This document shows positions 27,101-42,800 of a stretch of DNA of 64,000 bases, one piece after another. Position 1 is the first letter of the stretch; the number at the start of each line of letters is the position of its first letter. The notes below the pieces were generated by a model that saw only the letters and a list, made by a program, of their open reading frames with translations, was not told the DNA's origin and did no database searches. The DNA is from Casuarius casuarius (lineage: Eukaryota > Chordata > Aves > Casuariiformes > Casuariidae), in the NCBI GenBank assembly GCA_003342895.1, contig PTFA01000032.1, positions 5,672,733 through 5,736,732 on the forward strand, written 5' to 3'. Position numbers and translations under genes: made by a program.

Positions 27101-30100
27101 AATGCTATTTAACAGCAAACAGAAAGGAAAATCAAAGTATATCTAACAAACCAGAGATGAATATTTTCCTGCATCCACCAAGCATGGCAGTGCAACTAAA
27201 TAGGTAATATAAATACAAACCTGAGATGAAAAAAAAGTCTGTAAAAAATTTTTTTAAGGTTCCTCTGTCCTCTTGTTATGTAGAGTTATTTGTAATTGCA
27301 GAAGACAGAATGAAAACAAATGCCCAATTTCCTAACAGTAAGGTTCATTTTTCTACGTATTTCCAGATTTCCTAGCTGCCAAACACTTTATTAGTAAAGC
27401 ACTGATACTACTAGTAGGCAGGAAAAAAACTTCATCTCTTACGTAAGGAAACAAAGGCTAGGAATAAAAGAAAACACGTTCAGACTGAAGTTTGTTGCTT
27501 TCAGCTTAAAAATGTTCATTCATATCTGAATGATCTCGTTTTATAGCGGCCTTAATTCAATAGCTGAGGGCAGGAGATCAAAGTCCGATACAAAACCTTT
27601 GCCAACAGTACTCAACCTGTAGGATGACCTACACATTCAGCAAACACAGAGGTGTCCACAAGAAGTCCCTGCAGGATAAGAGTTTACATGAGCAGCTCTT
27701 AAAGGGCGGTGGTCTGGAAATACTATCTGTAATAACAGTAACTGCATCCTTAACAATCAAAACAATTCAATGGTGTTGACGTGAGAACTAAAAAAAGATG
27801 GTTCTACTACCAGTATTTGACTGATTTCACATGTAAAAAAGCTTCATATTTGCACAAATAGAACGAGTGTCATCTTCATGTAATCTACTTAAATATAGGC
27901 AGCACTGGAGAAATCGTTTGAAATAAAGCTGCTTTACAAAAAAGTTATGAGTGTATTTAGTATGCTTAAGTAAGTGATATCACCATTTTGTCTTCTTATT
28001 ATCAACCGGATACATCTCTTAAAATCTTCCTGTAGTAATTTGACTGCAGAGGCTTTTTTTTTCCCCAGAACTATGGGATGCAGTCTCCATTCTTCCAAGC
28101 TTAACAAGAAAGATTTCTATCCACACGTATTTGCAGTATTAGCAAAGCAGAATTTTCTTGAACAACATCATTGACTAATCAATATACAGGTTTTCCCAAA
28201 ACGTAAGAAGTGGACTGCTCTCTATTTTGATTCACAAGACATGGCCAATATTTAAGTTCTGAGATGAATTATTCCATGTTCCTTGCTACTCTTATCACCA
28301 TTTTTGGAGTTGACACTTCAGCTTCATCCTCTTTCCCATCAAAGCTTTTTCTTCCCCATCCTGTCTTTCTTCAGTGTCTCGACACAGAAACAACTGCAAG
28401 AGTACAGAGAGAACCTCCAGGCTAGTTTTAAAAATACTTCTTCACACAAAATCTTTAGGACCTACGTATAAAGCAGAAACATGACCGCAAACAGAAGACA
28501 TCCCCCCCAAAAAATCAGCTTTCAGACACATACACATTTTGGTCTATTAGAATGGAAGCAGATAGACCAAAACATTTCAGTGAAACACCATCTGATTTTG
28601 TGAAGCTGCATTACCTGAATGCCTCACTGTGTTTTACACACAGTGGTACAAATACTTAATTAAAAATAAGGTAGTAAAGATCACACCAAAATGCTGCAGA
28701 TGTCACTGTATACGCAGCTCCGGAAATCCAGTCTAGGCATATTCAGAAAAACACCAGACGAGACGTTCTATTGATAGCCCGTGTAAGGCACACGCTGTGC
28801 CATAGCAGTGGCTTCCATACTTTTTGTAGTTGTGCCTGAGCTGCAAAAAGGACAGATGGTAATTCACATCTTACTGCGTTTAGCTCCTCATCCTCTAGCT
28901 ATGCAATAGCTGTCATCTCTTTTTTTTTTTTTTTTTATCCCTGCAGCTGATCCCTGCAATGCCAGTGCCACCATCAGCTCTGTAAGTTCTCAGCAGAACC
29001 GGCAGAGGCGGCAGCGCAGAGCGCCCCAGCAAGCCCCGTGCGAAGCCAGCTGGGGTCTCATGGGGTTCATCCGCATGGGCTCTGCACCCAACCCTTGTCA
29101 GGAGCTATTTGTACAAGAGCAATTGCACTACATCAAGAAGGTTGACTTGATGTGTTTACACTGTTAAGATGATGACAGCTCAGATCAGCGTTTTTTACAC
29201 CTCTAAACATAATGTTATGATAGTGAAACATCAGACTTGCAATTGTTGTAAATCTGGTGGGAACTACCTAGCTTTGTCTCACAGAAATAAGCAATCATTC
29301 AGTCATTAACCTTACAGCTACAGACACAACTATAACCTGATACACTGACACAGAACCACCAAGACTTCAGTATCTATATCAGTGTAGCAATTTGTTTATT
29401 TTTTCAATACTTCTCCAACTGGAGATTTGATACCCAAGTTTAGGTAACTGACTTCACCCATAGTTTAACCGAACACAGAGTCCACCTACAACAGTTTTCA
29501 GTAAATGTTGGAGCCCTTCAGGCTTTTAAGCACCAAACTGTGAATTTAAAGAGTAGAATCCAGTTAGTTTAGCAGTTAGGCTACAGCTCCATTCCTTCTC
29601 TCCTTTTTTTCCTTTAAAGGAAAGCAACAGGCTATATGCAGACACTTCGACTGTCTTTCTATGCTACTGTGCTCACAAGAGCATGATTTAAAAAGGTAAC
29701 TCCTTCACCACATAATACTAGCGGGAAAAAAAAAAAATCAAAGTTTACATTTCTATTCCAAAACATGAAATAGCTTCTCTGAATGTCGCAAACACCAGTC
29801 CCATTCCTTTCTGCATCCTCAGCTTTCATGGTGTAGGTGGGAGACTAGTAAGGTGGACCAGAAGACCTCCCTCCCACCTCCCCCCTTTTTTTTTTTAAAC
29901 CCATAAGCCTTGAAGTGTATCTACATAGCCTGTAACCAAGGCTCTTTTCTGTGCCTCCTGAAGGCATCTCAGTACAATACACAAAATACTTGCTTTGTGC
30001 AGCGCTCAATGCTTTTGATTTAAATTAAGGCTCAACAACAGTGGCACTTTTGTAGGGTAGGAAATAGTCACACCACTGATGCTCAGCTAATAAATGAACA

Positions 30101-30803
30101 TCTCAGTAACATGCTATTGCAGCTGCAAGTAAACCATCTAAAAAACAACACGTTGCAAGCAAGGCATGGAACCAATACAGACACCTCAACAATGTGCAGG
30201 CTACCTGCTTTTAGCATTAGAATAGTGAATTAAAACACAGCATACCTTAACTTCTTGGTTCTTCTGAATCAAGAGAGAAAAAAACTTCACAAGACCACAA
30301 TGTGATTCAGTTAATCTTACTTTCAAGCACACACAACTTCAGTGTTATGAATAAGAATGTCCAAATATTCAGACTTTCAAGTTGTGTAGGAAGGAAGAAC
30401 CACCTCTTTCACATAGCAGCCAGCAGGGGATCTGAAGCCAGACTCCAGAGTTTCAGTACTCTGCTAACCACTTTTGCTCTGCAGTAAGCTGACTGCAGAA
30501 AGGCAGCCTACGACACTATCTTATCAAGACCTCTTGTGGCTCAGAAGTGGGGTTTCGGTTTTCAAAATGAATGTCATTGTCCAACTGGCACAGAAATTCC
30601 ATCCTCCAGAAACGTCACTGCATAAGGGACATGTGCCATGTAGCACAGACAGAGGATGCAAATTTTCAGTGGCAAGATAAGGGCTAGTCTAATACCTAGC
30701 TGAAAATTAACATTTAACCAGACAATTAGAAAAATGCTGCTACAATGAAACTGTCAGTTTTATGTGGCCATCTTCTGACATTGAGAAATGAAATCTCATT
30801 TTC

Positions 30804-30839
<36 letters not shown>

Positions 30840-33800
30840 CGTTCCAATCAAACTTGCCATTTCACATACATCTCTTCATATCAAACTGTTAGTTTTCCAG
30901 ACTCAGTCACTCTAATGGGACATACTAGCCTGAAAGACAACTTTCTGGACAAAATTGTGCACTGTAACATGTTACATTATGGCAAACTACCCACAGGAAA
31001 CGAGGAGAATCAAAAAAGGAAGATTCTTTCCTTTGCTCTGTGATCTCTATATCGAAAAAGAAAATGCCCACAGGAAAAATCTGAGGCTCGCAGTGCAAAT
31101 CACTACTTCTATGTGCATAGTCTGCGATATGTACACTATTTGCCTATTCTAACAGACAAGATCACATAATTGCAATTTTACTGTTAGCACAATACAGTTT
31201 ATTCTTTCCCTAGTGCTAGCTTCTCCCTGCATAAGCCAGTTCTTTGTGATGACCAGTTTAAACTAGTGGGGAGTAAATCTGTTATTTTTCTACATTTAAT
31301 GTAGAATGAGAACTATAAAGTTTTGAGAAGAGTCGGGTCTGTTTTAGTGTCTTGAACAAAACCTGTATTTTCATTTCATTGTGGAAGAAGAAATTGAAAG
31401 ACTTAGAAAAACCTCCCCAAGGCACAGCTATTTAAAAGTGGAACAGTTTTATGTGCTTTGTTAGCTGACTTACAAGCATGCTATTACAGCACTAATTCTA
31501 CAGGACCTGCTTCTGTGACAAAGTACTTTTAGATTTTCCACTACCTAGAGTAGGACTAAGTTGTCGCTTAAGCAGCTACTGAAGTGAAAACTGAAACCAG
31601 TTGCTACATACACCAGAAGGAAGCTTTAATTCTGTAGTTTTGAGGTCTCATACCATTAAATGCGTTCTGAGCTTCAATAAAGGAAGTTCTCCATAAAAGA
31701 GAGACTTAACTTTTGTCTCTACTCTTGGAGCTTAATTCCTACTATGCACATAAAAAAAAAAAAGAAAAACCACACACAGAAACAAACCCAACAACAACCC
31801 CCCCACACACAACTCCAAAACCAACAAAAACAGGGGTAATTTTAGTATCAGTATGTTTCTCTGCAAGCATGAGTGAATGCAGTACTTGACCTACCAGAGA
31901 AAGAAATGAGTGCTTTACGTACAGTCTTATGGCACATCATAAAACTGCAAGTGTGACAGCCTACATTGGGAATCCCTTTTTTTTGCTTTGTACTAGCAGA
32001 TGCAGTCAGTTTCATGAACATATTACTGGATAGCTAAAGCTCTAAAGCATGTGAAAATTTTATGCAAAGCTTTCTGAGCTCTTACCTGGTTTTGTTTACA
32101 CACACGCCTTTCCAATTGGTTGCACACACAAAATCCTCCTGCTGACTCACCACTCCCCATCAGCCAGAAGGAACTCATGACAAAGATTAGATACCTTAAC
32201 ATACGTTAAGGCCTCGTATCATAACTCCTTATTTGCTGGAGTAAAGTAGCTCTTGTAAGCTTTTTCCTTCTTGAAGCAAGACCACAGTGTGGGCTCATCC
32301 AAGGGTACAGAAGACTGAGCCAAAAAAAAAAAGCCATGCTTTGCTTTACCATTGTTTCCTGCTTAGGTCTATTAGCATGCTGCAAGTATCTTTCAGTGCC
32401 ACAGGTTGACCATTTACCCAGTTTTAAAGATCTATCAGAAGAATAGTTAGATACCACTTGCCAGTGACTTAAACTATGGCTAGCGCAGTTACTGAAATGC
32501 AAAATAAAATGTGAACAATTAATAAGGGTAAACTGAGCTCTCTGATGATAATAAAGTGTTATTTACTGAATCACAAGAGAACATCGGTCTTTATCGCAAA
32601 AGTCTGGCCAGCTGACCAGTTAGTAGTCTATAACTACAGCATTAGACTACCAAATGTTACCAAGGGTACTTAAAATTCAAAGGAGAAACTGAGGGGGCCA
32701 ACATGACATTTTGTGCTTTCAGACTCACACAGAAGAAACATCACTGTTAAAGTCTTTTTTGTTGTTTTTTGTGGTTTTTTTCTTTAAACAAAGGCTGAAA
32801 GACCCCCATACACACAAACAACCCCCACCCCCAAAAACTAATACCATATAAACCAACTGGCAGTCCAGGTCATCTATTCAGTTACATTCCAACTCAAAGC
32901 CCGTAGAAGATAGCCACAGACTTCATAGTCACAAGACTGTCTCAATCATTCCCCAGATGAACAGAAGAATTCATTGTTAGTCAGCTACCAAAGTTCACCT
33001 CAGAAATTCAAGAGAAGGAATTTAGCAGGGCTAAGTCAGAAAGCCTACATTTCATTCTCTTGAGTACAGAGTTATAATATCTCCCCGTACTTGATTTATG
33101 CAAATAATAAAATTCTGCTTGTGAAGACAAAACACAATCACAAAGTTTAAAAAGAGATAGTGGAACTCCTGCTAGAAGCAAGACCCCAGCTATCTTCCAC
33201 ACAGAAGAAACTCAGACTTTGGCAGGATCAGCCTCAGCCAGATCATGGCAACGCGTACAGGTAACAAAATACAGAATTGCTGTTCAAGGAAAGAGCTGGA
33301 GCTTCTGAAAGCAGTCAGACCTCTTGTTCCAAGATACAAGGGTATTATCAAAATTCACAATTTAAGACTTCCTAGGTGAACTGTTTCTTAACTATCCGAA
33401 TGGAAGGGACAGAGACCTTTAGCCCTTCCACCCTTCTGTGGTAAGAGATCGTGACACTTCCTCTTGCATGCGGAACTTGCTGCCTCACTTCCAGCTATGT
33501 TCGCCTGCATCAGTGTTTATTGTATTGAGAGGCTGATGAACCTCTGCAGATCTAACTCAGAGGGAACGATGTAGCTCTGAGCCAAGAACCCTTCTACAGC
33601 ACACAAATGTGCTGCAAAGACTTCATTTCTGATTGCAGATTAAATGGTTAGTTTGGGCTTAAAAGCTTGAGTTTAAGCTTTAATTGGAGAAACCGCTCTC
33701 TTCAAAATGACTCTGCACTAATCAAGATTTAGCTTTTGATTTGTTTCTAAAATGAGACTTTCTGGCAATTTAATTCTTCCTCTCAAAGGGTATATTTTTT

Positions 33801-36800
33801 GCAGTTGCATTTTCTTCAGATGACTCAGTTGTAAACTGATAAATCTCGTAAGAAATCTACTTAGGTCTGAGAGCAGCAGAAGTTGCCAGCTTCCAAAGCA
33901 CGTTCTGTCCCTACTCTTGCTCCAGTCTTAACATAATGACTATTCAAACATTAGGAGTTCAGACAAAAAAAAAAAATCTTCCTGTTTTGTCCTTTTCTAT
34001 TTAGTATTGTTTCTATTTCGAGCCAAGCTGAAATTAAATATGGCTGCTGTTTTAAGTTTGCCAATACCTTATGCCAAAATAAGCTTGGGCTGAATGACAT
34101 CTGTGGTGAGGTACATCTTTGGGAAGTTAGTTTTAAGCTGCAGAGCCACAGGACTACCCAAAAGATACTCCGCTGCCCTACTCTAATGAGATTAAGCATC
34201 CATTTCCTCAGAGGCAACCTTACACGGTCTCATTCAACATAGGCATGACCTTATACATTAATATTGATGCCAACAGGACTAGAGTAGAACATTACTACAT
34301 GCTTTCAGACGTGGCAGGGATTTTTGAGAATCTTTTTCCTTTGAGAGACTTTGGACATCTTTGGAGTTTGTTAGTCTCACAAACAGCCTAGATTTTAAGA
34401 TGTAAGGGTTCTTAAGAACACACACAGGAAACGCTTCCTTTTTATTCTTAAGATGTGTTTTCAAAACAGTCTCTTAAGGCAGTTTTGATCTAGTTACTTC
34501 CCTTAAATATTTTGTGGAATACACGACTGATTACTTTGATCAACTACTCTGTGCTCCCTCCCCCACACTTCTTCCCAGTCGGATCAGACCCAGTGCGTGC
34601 GTCAGTGTTTTTGCTTTTGAAGTGACTGTCATGATTTTGTCACATTTCTGTTGGCTCTTACTGCCTTAGTAGTGCTGCTGCATGACTGGATGCATTTTAG
34701 ATTCAGGAGAGTGAAACTAGCTTCCTATCAAAAGGATTAACACTTGTGAAGCTGGTTTTCTGTTCTGCAAGCTCCAGAATTGTAATCTTGTTAGTTTTTC
34801 ATAAATAGGCGAAAGTTTATTAAAAGCAATTCCATAAAATATGCATGCCATGCATTTATAAAAACATGCAGTCAGATGTTTTATTTGCTAGTTTTTATTT
34901 CAGAATAGAAGTGCTTAAACAAATCTGGATGCTAACCAGACTATTTAAAAAGTTGAACTCCCAGACAGGACAGGAGTCAATATTGAGTCTCACAACACAG
35001 GTGTGAGGCATCCTCAGTTGCTACATCCTAGAATATACACTTCAGCTTTCCAGTATTAAAAGGTCAGACTTCATCGAGAGATACATAAGCATAAAAATCC
35101 CAGTTCTAGCAGTGATTTTAGAATGACTTGCGGCATTAAAAAGTTTGTCTCTCCCTAAGGAGATTTTTTCCTTTCAGACCCTATTTTGACCTTATCCTTA
35201 AGCAGACAACAGCAGGCAGGCATAAGGTAGGTCTTACGTAGGCCGATAAGGCATATCCTGAAATTTGAGTACGTTATACTCAACATCCTGGATTTAGGGC
35301 AAATAGATACTCTGGGCTATGGAAGTCCAAACTGAAAGTTCACAGTCTAAAATCAGAATAGCAAAAGACATTCACATATTGAGACTAAAAGCTGAATTAC
35401 AGCCCCCCAGTTCTCATTTTTGCTAGAAGTAATTGCTAGAGTGCAGAAACATTACAATTATCCTGAAATATAATACCTACTATTACATTACAAAACAACG
35501 CTAAAAACCCTCATCCTTGCTATGTGAAACAGCTGGATAATCCAAACACAAATACTGTCACTCAGTGAAACAAATCATCTCTCCTCATGAATGATCTCAA
35601 GCACTTTTACCTCTGTCTGGGGGTTTTATTACTTTTTGTTGCAAGAATTGAGAGTTATCCATTGCTACTCCGATTCTCGCATGACCAGTGGCTAAGCAAG
35701 AACGGAGCAAAGAGAAGCAGGCTTGTTTTATACAAGTTACGCAGTCTTCCATGAACAACCAGTTCGTCTAGACTTAACACTGTAGTAAACCTATTTACTG
35801 ATAAAGCTTTTATCTGTTATTCCCTAATGTGCAACACAGCAGCATCTACAAGCCAGAACAGGAAGAAGGAGCCCTGGTTAAAGTTCTAGTAATCTCTTTC
35901 ATGAACTCCAGTAAATGCCACAAGTTGCTAAAATAAAACCGAAAGGTAGGAGATTTGAGGCAAGCGTAAATCTAAGGAAAACCAAGTGTTTTTCCATCCC
36001 AAACTAACACAGAATCTGGTAGCTTAGAGTGACAGGTTGCTTTCAAGATTCTATAAATTTTAGTTTGGGAGTAAAGTCAGAGTCAAAAACACAGATTATG
36101 TTATCAACTGGTTTGTGACACAGACTCCTTAGGCTGTCTCAAACAGTATGGGTTATAGTAGACTGTGCTGATGCTTGAAGAAAAGCCAACAGCACCAAAA
36201 TGACATTCTTATACTCCAACTACCTGCCTGTATTCATGCACAAATTCTCACCAGTGAAGCAGTAAATCTCTGCTAATAGTACACACATGAGGGTAGCTTT
36301 TAGCCTTTATCTTGAAACATGGCTTCAGAGGTGGAGAAGGTGCAAGTTATTAACCACCAACTAGGTGTTAGCTATCCACAGACACAACTGCCAATGGTTT
36401 CAGATTGTCTTAAAGGCCCAGTCAGCATTTTCACCTGAATTTGATTTGTTTCACCCTGCAGCAAGGTGTTTCACCAGGTGTGTAGACAGTCCACATGCAT
36501 AGCATAGAATATTTCCACAATTAATAGTCTTGTCAGCATTTGCAGTAAGGTAAAAACTACAGATGCATATGGATTATCACGTTACCTAGAATTGTCTTGA
36601 CAATTTACGCTTATTCTCCATCAAAAAATCGCCACATATGATTGTGCCATTTCTTCATGTCTATCAGTTTCAAATTTTTCCAAGTACCTGCCGGTGCTCT
36701 TCTGCTATGGCAGACCATCACAAGGCATAGAGGCTGATGCTCAGGTTGAGTTAAACTGAATCTTCCTGGATAAGGTGACAATAGTTTTGTTCTCCCTTCC

Positions 36801-39800
36801 CCCTCATCATAACTCTTGACTCAAAAAAGAGTAATGAGACTTGCAACAGTGACACTATTAACTTTCAAGTTTAATGGGAAGTCATCTTTCCATTCAAGGG
36901 AAAAACATCATACCTAAACTAGCTGATGCTGAAAAAGCAATACAGATGTTGCAGCACAGACCTCTCTGATGAGGATGAAAAAGTTTAGTCTGCTTCTGTA
37001 GCTAATCTGTTTCCGTTTCCAAGCTAACGAGTACCCCTACATTATCATGTAGGCCATGGACTTCCTTCAAATAGGCATACTTTAAAGCCATTTTGATAAA
37101 GTCTCCCAGTCTATCAATGGATCCCAGAGTTATTGCATTGACATCTGAATTTTAATATTAATACTATAGCAGTGACAAGCATGAGAGAAGGGAAAACTTT
37201 CCTGTCTAATACCAGTGACTGAGTCCACATTTACCTTCCAATTGACTTAACTATGAGAGCAAAGTAAACATGTCATCACAGTTGTCACACTCAAAGGCAT
37301 CCTAGAAAGACAAGAGATATCTAAATGAAGGCTATCCTTGCATCAAAAGCTAGAGGTCCTCTTGGCACTGGACTGTTCAGGATATTCAGAACAAATGGAT
37401 GTGTTTTGTTCATAAGAGGCTTTGTATCTTACCACTCCTTTGCAGCAACCTTCAACTCTCAAGCTTTTCACTATAAATTGAGCATCATTTGTTTTGTGTG
37501 TGCTTATCAGCAATCCTCAGGTGAGCACATGCCTGCACTGCCTATCTGTGTAACACCTAACATGCTTCTTTTTCAGGTCTGCCACTGAAGCATTTAAAAG
37601 GGGATGATATTAAGAACAGTACAAGTTTTCTTTGGAGAAAGAGATTACCAACATTCACTGACGATCTGACCTGATGTGTACTTTCAAGGAAAACTACAGT
37701 AGCAGTGATTTATTTTCAGTACATAAACACTTTTGCACAGTCCATTTACCAATTCTAATGATAACCCCGATGACTCAGCAGTCAGCATTATACAAACGCA
37801 TTTCTTCACTGCACAGGACAGCGAGCAGGAATAACGCAAGTCTGAATGTTAGTATTAAAAACAGAAAAGCTTTCAAAGCCATTGGCAGCCTGGGAAAGAA
37901 GAAGGTCAACAAGTACATGCTCAGTTCACAAGATGAAAAATCAGACAAGAGGTCAAATTCCACAAAGGCTTACCTCTGTTATGAAAATGCTATCAGTTCA
38001 GAGGAATCATTGAATAAACAAGTGGAAAAAAAGTAGTTTTGACTGAAAAGCCATGATTGTGGCCAGGTAAAATTTAAGTACAACAACAAAAAAAACCAGA
38101 CACACACACAGCTATGACACCCTAGATAGGAGATCATCCGTTTTACTCTTCACAGCTGAAGACCCACATACTCCAGGGAACCACAAGTGACTAAAACACA
38201 CAATCTAAAAACAGGGCAAAGAACAGGGCAAAAGTAAAGTTAGATTCAACCAACCTCCTTTATTCAAGGAAAAGTGGCAAAGTAGCACATGGAAAGCCTA
38301 CCATAGCAGGACAAGAGCCATAGGATGAGAGACCTTAACTCTGAATCATCCACATTTTAGGATGCCAAGTAAAACAAAGCAAAAATCCCACCGCACTGGC
38401 AAACTTAATAGGATTTGATAGCAGTTCAATGATACATAACCTTAAGTTACTCATACTGCTCAGAGATGATGCCTTCCAAACAACTTCACACAAAATGTAC
38501 AAGTTAAATATCATAATCACTCTCAGAAACACAAGTGTTAATAATATACAGCAGTGGACAGGCCCAGTGAAATTAAGTTTTCGATTGTGGAGATACAGAT
38601 TTTTAACTCTTATTCTATGAAACCAGTTTTATCAACCTTACAAGAAAAATGGTACTATAAAAAACAGAAGTTTCAAGAAGGAAAGGTCAAGGAGGACAGT
38701 AAATCTCCAGAGAATTAGTAAACATATTTGACTACAGTCACCCAGTCCAGCACTTAAATAGCATGCTGATATTTTACCCAGTAGAGAGACAAAAACAAAA
38801 GAAAAAAACCCAGAACACTCAGCCCTACTTGCAATCATGTATCTCACACACTTGTGCACAAAACATCATAACAGCAATAGGTAGGGGACTATGAACAAAG
38901 ATTCAGCCTTAAATCCTATTTTCTGTTGCTTTGTTTCTGAAATGGTATCAGTCTTTAGCTGAGAATACACACTGGCTGTCTGCGAGCTAACAAGTTTCAG
39001 AACTCTGTTTCTCATCTGTTCTTCCAAAACACGTCAGATAGACGTTAGGCCAGCAAATTAAAAACAAGCTCATCAGCTTTATATGCCATTCTGAAGTCAA
39101 GATGAAACTAGAAGGATAAGAATGCGTAACCTCCTCATTCCAGTTTGTTTTCCAAGCATGGAGAAGAGGAAAACAATATCCTCATAGCAGTAAGAACAAG
39201 AAGCAAGAACACATGCACAGAATTTCTATTTTATGTACTTCTCTTTTTGCTCCCAGCTATCAGCTTCCTCACACACAGAAAGAGCAGCACCATTTTCAAA
39301 TACATTCATAGAACACAGACCTGAATAATTTCTATTTAAAAAGCTTACTACATCAAATTCTATTCCACTAAACTTGACTGTTACTTGATCTTTCCTTCCT
39401 ACAACCTTAACTAAGTCTTTTCTCCATGTTCTTGCACTAAAAAAAAAAAAAAATCCCCAAACAATTTGTAAACAAGACCTTAGAAGTAAGCCTCACAGTT
39501 GGCATTGCAGAGAGATAGATAGAAGAGGTTTCATTACAAAGTAACATGCTTTTTACACCATGTATCTCCAGAGGCCCATGAACTAATTCCAATTTAACAA
39601 CCACCAAATAAGTGTGCACGTAAAATCTACAAGCTTTGAACAAGCATTAATGCACTCTAGAAAGTGCAAAAACAGGTTAGCAGCATGCTTTGAGTTGGGC
39701 AATGTAACACTGAATGACGAATACCTTCAGACAAGTTGCGTGATGAGCTTTTGCACAGGCTTGTAAAGCTGAAAGTCAGCAGGAGTTCCACTGTCACTAC

Positions 39801-42800
39801 AAGTTAATAAGCCACCTTGCCAGTAAACTATATTCAAACACATCATTCGCTACAAAGAAAAGGTTAACTTTTGAAGCACTCATTCTTAAGGAAAAAAATC
39901 TTGAGACTTATACTAGAACAGTAGCCCTGCTGCACTACAAAAACGAGTACCATTCATCTTTTGTCCTATAGTAACACCCAGGTGTCCTCCTGTCAGTCAG
40001 CACTCTCTGCAGCCCAGAAGCCTTTTGTGTACAGCACTCCACCATGCACCTTATCACTTGCTTTGAAATTTAAGTGTTCTGTCAATATACACAGCGCCCT
40101 TTCAGAAAAGAGAACCAATAACAGTTACTTACCTTCTCCCTGAATGGAGCACCAATATTCGTTATTTTAACAAACTTCTGTCTGGGCTGCTGCCTAGCTT
40201 CTCCGCCCACTCTGGTGATCTAACTTAGTCTTGGCTGCTCTAGGAAAGTCTCTGAAAACAGTTAAGCTCTAACTCCCCTATCCCTGGGATACTTTGGACT
40301 CACTGAACTGCTTCCTTTGCATAACATTGGCAAGGCCACTGTCCTCACAGACCTATCATTCGCTTTCCACCTGCAAGGCTGCAGTAGAGCGTAAGAAAGA
40401 AAACGCTACCAAAGGAAGAACACTACGCCATCAGGATAGATTTCACTACCAAGATGCTCTGATTTGTCCATCTCACCTTTAGAACTTGCATAAGAATGAT
40501 GTGTATGTAAAGCACCCCAAAATTAGTGCAGCAAGAATCATCAAGGCATGACTAGAACATTTGGTATTCAAGTAAGGACAGAAATAATCTGCCAAAACAC
40601 TTCTTTTTCAATAGCTTTCTTCTATCGTATTCCATGCCTACACATCATTCCACAGTGCACTGTATCCTATGTTCCCCTGTATGAGGGATAAATATAATCA
40701 TTCTTTATCTGGACACTTGTTTTAGCATAGAGAATCTTTGAATTGTTACTTTGGAACAGGATTTAATCTACACTAGATACCATATTTCTAGCAAAAGAAT
40801 ACTTAGACTTGGCAGGGAGGAAAAAATAGGGCCAAGCAAGTTAGAGATTGGTACGGCTGATATTTTCTTGAAATAGGCACACCTTAATTTGAATCCCTCC
40901 ATACCAGATACCTCTTACTGTGTGCCCAGTGCAATTACAAATTGTTTGAAAACTGCTCTCCTCCTTCCAAGTTTACAAGCTGAACAGACATAGTGTTTCA
41001 GTTGTTTGCGATACTGCCTACTGGCCCCAGCACCCTGAGATTCTTGCCTTAGTTTCCACTACTTTCAGCAAGAGCCACAGAGTAGAATGGACAGCATATC
41101 TATCGCACAGGATCACTTGGCTGTGTTCCAGTGATTGAAGGGAAGCAAAAAGAATAGGACTTTCACCTGCATGTGAGTACAAGGAGAAAAGGTCACAAAA
41201 CCAGTGCCTGTATTTCTCTGCTTAGAGGGGCTAAGGACCTCTGCGGTTCTAGGTCCAACACAACGGCCAGGAAAGACACTATCCTTTCTCCAGCCGTATC
41301 TCAGAAATTGTAAAATTACCTACTTTCTTAGTTTCCCTAATTTCACTTGATCCCTCTCATCCCTCCCACACTCCAAGGGCTCTTAAGACCTGACAAAGGT
41401 TAATGTAGCTGAGTATGCTTTTCCAGGTGGCAGGCAGGAAAGTGACTGCTGATTGACTGCAGGGCTCTTCTGGACAGACTTGCTCAGGCTGCTCATATCA
41501 ATAGTTCTCCCTCGACTGCAGAGAGTGTCACTACTACTCCCCTCATCTCTACCCAAGGCAGTTGATACAAAAATCTCATTAAGAAGTCACCTGGACACAG
41601 CTTACACGCATTTTCTTCATTCACAATCCAGTAAGGTAGTAGATTTAAGCAATAACAACCATCCTCACCCATGTCTCCCAGGCCATGTATCAGACAAGTA
41701 TTAAAGACAACTATTTCCATCCTAAAAAGCATGCATATGTTCATTCACAAAAAGGCACACAAACATACCTAATGCTCGGACATTCAATTACATCCCCAAG
41801 ATATTCAAGAAATGTGAAATAAACTGAAGCAGTACACCGAACTTCTACACTGTCATTAACATTTGCTAGTTGAACTGCATGCACATTTCTTATTTACACT
41901 TCTTTACACTACATCGCTTATACATACAAAAGACAGCACGTTACACCATGCTAACGATAACTAATTCAAGGACTATGACCTACAGTTTTTTGACCTTAGA
42001 GTTCCTGCAAAAAACGACAAGCTTGATTTGTTGTCACAAGCTCTACCTAGGTGTAGATACAACCCATTTAAGTCAAGAGATGAAGAAATCTGTCTTTTTC
42101 TGAATCCCTTATTTCACTGGCTTAAGGTTTTCAGCTTGCAAAACAAATCCCCTTTTGAAGAAGAAAAAAAAAGTATAAAGAGTGACAACACCTACAAACA
42201 AGGGAGGAATGTTTGAGCCAATAGCAGACTGCAAATGAAACCAGCTTACAACCGCTATTTGTTCTCAAGTCATGCATGAAGATGTGGCATTTACTGTTAA
42301 ATATAACCTTTGATGGTAAAAGTGAAACTTAGGAGAGTCAAGTTACTCATCAGCATACCTACCTAGCATTGGTTAATGAAGAAGCAAGCCCCCCAAAAGA
42401 AAAAAAAATCAGATTTCTTTAAAAACCACCTTTCCTTTCAGGTTCATACAGCTTCAGTGCTCAAATACTAAGAACAGATTTTAAACTTATCCAGGAAGTC
42501 CGGCAAAAATAAGAGCATGCAAAGACAGATGAAGTCAGATGCTTAATTTAAATTTCTGCTACCATAATATAAAAATACCAGAGAATATAAAAATACCAGA
42601 ATCAAACTGCTTTTAGAATACAGGTTCCAACATCTGCTCGAAATAGTGCAAGGGAAGTCCTGCTCTCAAAACAGTACTTACTAACCTTGTGCCAAAGTCA
42701 CTGCAGGGAAACGCTTCAAGTTACACTAGCTCTGACACTAACGCCTCAATAAACACTCGCGTTAAAGCAGCTGAATTACGTTCCTCTTTCCCTCATCGCT

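Noticed and set aside
30474..30837. Possible processed pseudogene ending in the run of 30 A
   Set aside because: No recognisable parent sequence before the A-run and no matching direct repeats around it.
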